Shown: piece after piece, positions 29,442 through 30,904 of the stretch
Layout of the letters: each line of letters starts with the position of its first letter
Numbering within the stretch: position 1 is the stretch's first letter
Source: a virus
Strand: one strand, 5' to 3'
IMG/VR virus record: IMGVR_UViG_3300014827_000013
Span: 1 to 30,904 of that record
DNA length: 30,904 bases
Program-made: the position numbers and the translations under genes
The notes under the pieces: generated by a model
What the model saw: the letters and a program-made list of their open reading frames with translations, nothing else
What the model was told of the DNA's origin: nothing
The model's database searches: none

Positions 29442-30904
29442 CTACAGCAGAACTGTCTGCGCACTGTTGGCAGACGTGGTTGCGGGTCCCAGATTCGAAA
29501 GTAGGCTGGTAGTGACCGCGAAGTTGTAGACGATGTTTTCAGCCGGCGGCGGTGGCATCACATTCACTTCGAAAACGAGTTGACCATTCGCCAGATTCGC
29601 CGCAGGATTGTCAGCCGGGTTGTATTTGATCGCGCTTCCAGCAATCAACGCGCCCTTCTGCACCAGCGTGTTGATAAACCCGTTGACGCTCTGAAGGATG
29701 CTGTTGATAAGCCCGTTGGTGATGGGCTTGTCCAAGAATGGCAGCGAGGCGAACTGGATGCTCTGCTCGACTACATCCAAGGTGCGGCGTACCGCGATGA
29801 AGGTGGTGACAGCGCCGCTCGATGGGAAGCTCGATGCACGATTGCCCCATGTCCGGTAGCCGGTGCCGTAGCCGTTGAACACGGTGAGGATGCCAGCGGC
29901 GTTCAGAAGGTTCGTGTCCGCCGTCGTATCGTAGGCGCTCATGTACATCCCGATGTCCGGCCCGAGGACGCCGTTGATCTGGACATTCGAGGGCGAGAAC
30001 CAGAATCCATTCGCCAGGTCATTCGCCGCCGCCGCGCCCGCCACCCACTGGCAGTAGGGGCTCTCGACGGTGCCGGTGACGGTTGCGTAGCCGATGTTGC
30101 CCTGCGCGCTCACCGTGACGCCTGTGGGGTTGATGGCGCTGCCCGTCTTCAGTTCATACGGGCCAGTCAGCACCAGCCGATCGCTCGCCTGATTCCAAGC
30201 ATTGCCAGCCGCTCCGCGGTTCGCCACCATCGTCGCCACCGTCGTCTGCCGGGGTGCATCGGTGAAGGCAATCGCCTTGATGGAGGTTGCAGCCGCAAGC
30301 AACGCCGCGCTGGTGGCCAGGTCCTCAAAGGTTGGCGCGATGAGGAGCTTCGCAAAGAAGCCCATCGTGTTGAAGGTTCCCAACAGCGCCTGGATGCCGG
30401 TGCGGACGCTTCCGACGGTGGTTCCGATGATGTCGCTCGGGGCTACCTTGGACGGGTCGCAGTAGGTTGCCGTGACCTTGAGCGCCTGAGCGGCCGCAAT
30501 CGCGCCGCCCGCCTTGGTGTACAGCAAGCCGTTGATGTAGTCGATGGTGTAGTCGGTGCCCTCGACGTAGGTCGTGCTGAGCGCCGAATTCTTGACCACC
30601 ACGCTCGACGGAGGTCCGCCAAAGGTGATGGTGAAGGATGCGCCGGTGCCGACTCCGCTGGTGGCGGATTGCAGAACAGGGTTGGATGGAACGGTTGAGT
30701 AGCTGCCCGCTGTGGTGATTGTCGCTGCATTCACGCCGAAGATGCCAGCGTTGAAGGTTGCACCGAGCCCGACGCCGGAGGTAGCGGACTGCGTGAAGGT
30801 TGCCGAGTTGACGGTGAAGACGCCGGGGTTCACGACGTTGAAGGTAGAGACGCCCATCACGATCGCCAGAGTCGCGCCGGTGAGCCCCGCACCCGTTACA
30901 GGCC
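29442..30904 (-). CDS. FI: Tail sheath protein FI (5' end outside window)
   Basis: The frame is open to the right edge, giving at least 486 residues, so the GTG/ATG starts at 30860 and 30857 are internal or alternative. The C-terminal ~400 residues carry sheath features (FEDLATSAALLAAATSIKAI, VRRTLDVVEQSIQFASLPFL, NPADNPAANLANGQLVFEVN). Near the visible N-terminus lie repeats of Gly/Ala/Thr-rich strands (PGVFTVNSATFTQSATSGVG, then ASFTITFGG), an insertion-like beta domain. The sheath contracts to drive the tube through the envelope. Confidence 0.85.
   Translation of the reverse strand, partial: PVTGAGLTGATLAIVMGVSTFNVVNPGVFTVNSATFTQSATSGVGLGATFNAGIFGVNAATITTAGSYSTVPSNPVLQSATSGVGTGASFTITFGGPPSSVVVKNSALSTTYVEGTDYTIDYINGLLYTKAGGAIAAAQALKVTATYCDPSKVAPSDIIGTTVGSVRTGIQALLGTFNTMGFFAKLLIAPTFEDLATSAALLAAATSIKAIAFTDAPRQTTVATMVANRGAAGNAWNQASDRLVLTGPYELKTGSAINPTGVTVSAQGNIGYATVTGTVESPYCQWVAGAAAANDLANGFWFSPSNVQINGVLGPDIGMYMSAYDTTADTNLLNAAGILTVFNGYGTGYRTWGNRASSFPSSGAVTTFIAVRRTLDVVEQSIQFASLPFLDKPITNGLINSILQSVNGFINTLVQKGALIAGSAIKYNPADNPAANLANGQLVFEVNVMPPPPAENIVYNFAVTTSLLSNLGPATTSANSAQTVLL

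Noticed and set aside
29580-30698. 372-codon plus-strand ORF opposite the sheath gene
   Set aside because: Arg/Gly/Asp-rich translation typical of a GC-rich shadow frame; the minus strand encodes recognised sheath sequence.
1-30904. tRNA or rRNA genes
   Set aside because: No cloverleaf-like sequence or rRNA signature noticed on reading either strand; a covariance-model scan would be decisive.

Overview
The window is about 31 kb of a tailed-phage genome (free phage or prophage) with a contractile, P2-like tail, at roughly 55-60% GC. Two gene blocks converge. A plus-strand block of DNA-metabolism and small accessory genes runs from the left edge to 10365. A minus-strand late block runs from the right edge down to 10369. 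Terminase, portal, capsid and integrase genes are not in view, so lifestyle cannot be decided. The host is probably a Gram-negative bacterium: there is a P2-type tail, lysis genes and a putative lipoprotein. The many signal peptides with Gln at +1 recall Acidobacteriota secreted proteins, but that host guess is weak.

Plus strand, left to right: the end of a Cys-containing protein; RecT/Bet annealase; a Cas4/RecB-like PD-(D/E)XK nuclease as likely RecT partner; an HNH-AP2 homing endonuclease; an SMC/SbcC-like ATPase overlapping an HNH nuclease gene; a small Cys-pair protein; a RusA resolvase; an unknown protein; and a DnaB-type helicase. Together these form a recombination and replication module. 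From 8245 to 10365 lies a run of small accessory genes (a secreted protein, Cys-pair proteins, a DUF4326 protein, an HTH-like protein). Several share the start ATGAGCGA and repeated junction sequences.

Minus strand, in transcription order from the right edge: tail sheath FI (5' end outside the window), tube FII, a small protein, tail chaperone E with a -1 frameshift product, tape measure T, U, X, D, spike V, W/gp25, J and I. These build tail and baseplate. A promoter-like sequence and a 10-bp inverted repeat follow. Next come a zinc-ribbon protein and four consecutive fibre-like or carbohydrate-binding proteins, each starting with a Sec-type signal peptide. The lysis region then holds an XhlA-like membrane protein, a transglycosylase-like lysin, a holin-like protein, a putative lipoprotein, a hydrophobic protein, a terminator, a tiny secreted protein and a YiiX-like peptidase.

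Three HNH endonuclease genes are inserted, all plus-strand. Two are HNH-AP2 relatives with similar leaders, at 2530 and 12481. The third, at 24970, is a different HNH type between X and D. The one at 12481 sits between two diverged copies of the lysin gene's 3' end. The most unusual features are the exported fibre-like proteins, this end-duplicating insertion, the ATPase-HNH pair and the repeat-linked cassette region.
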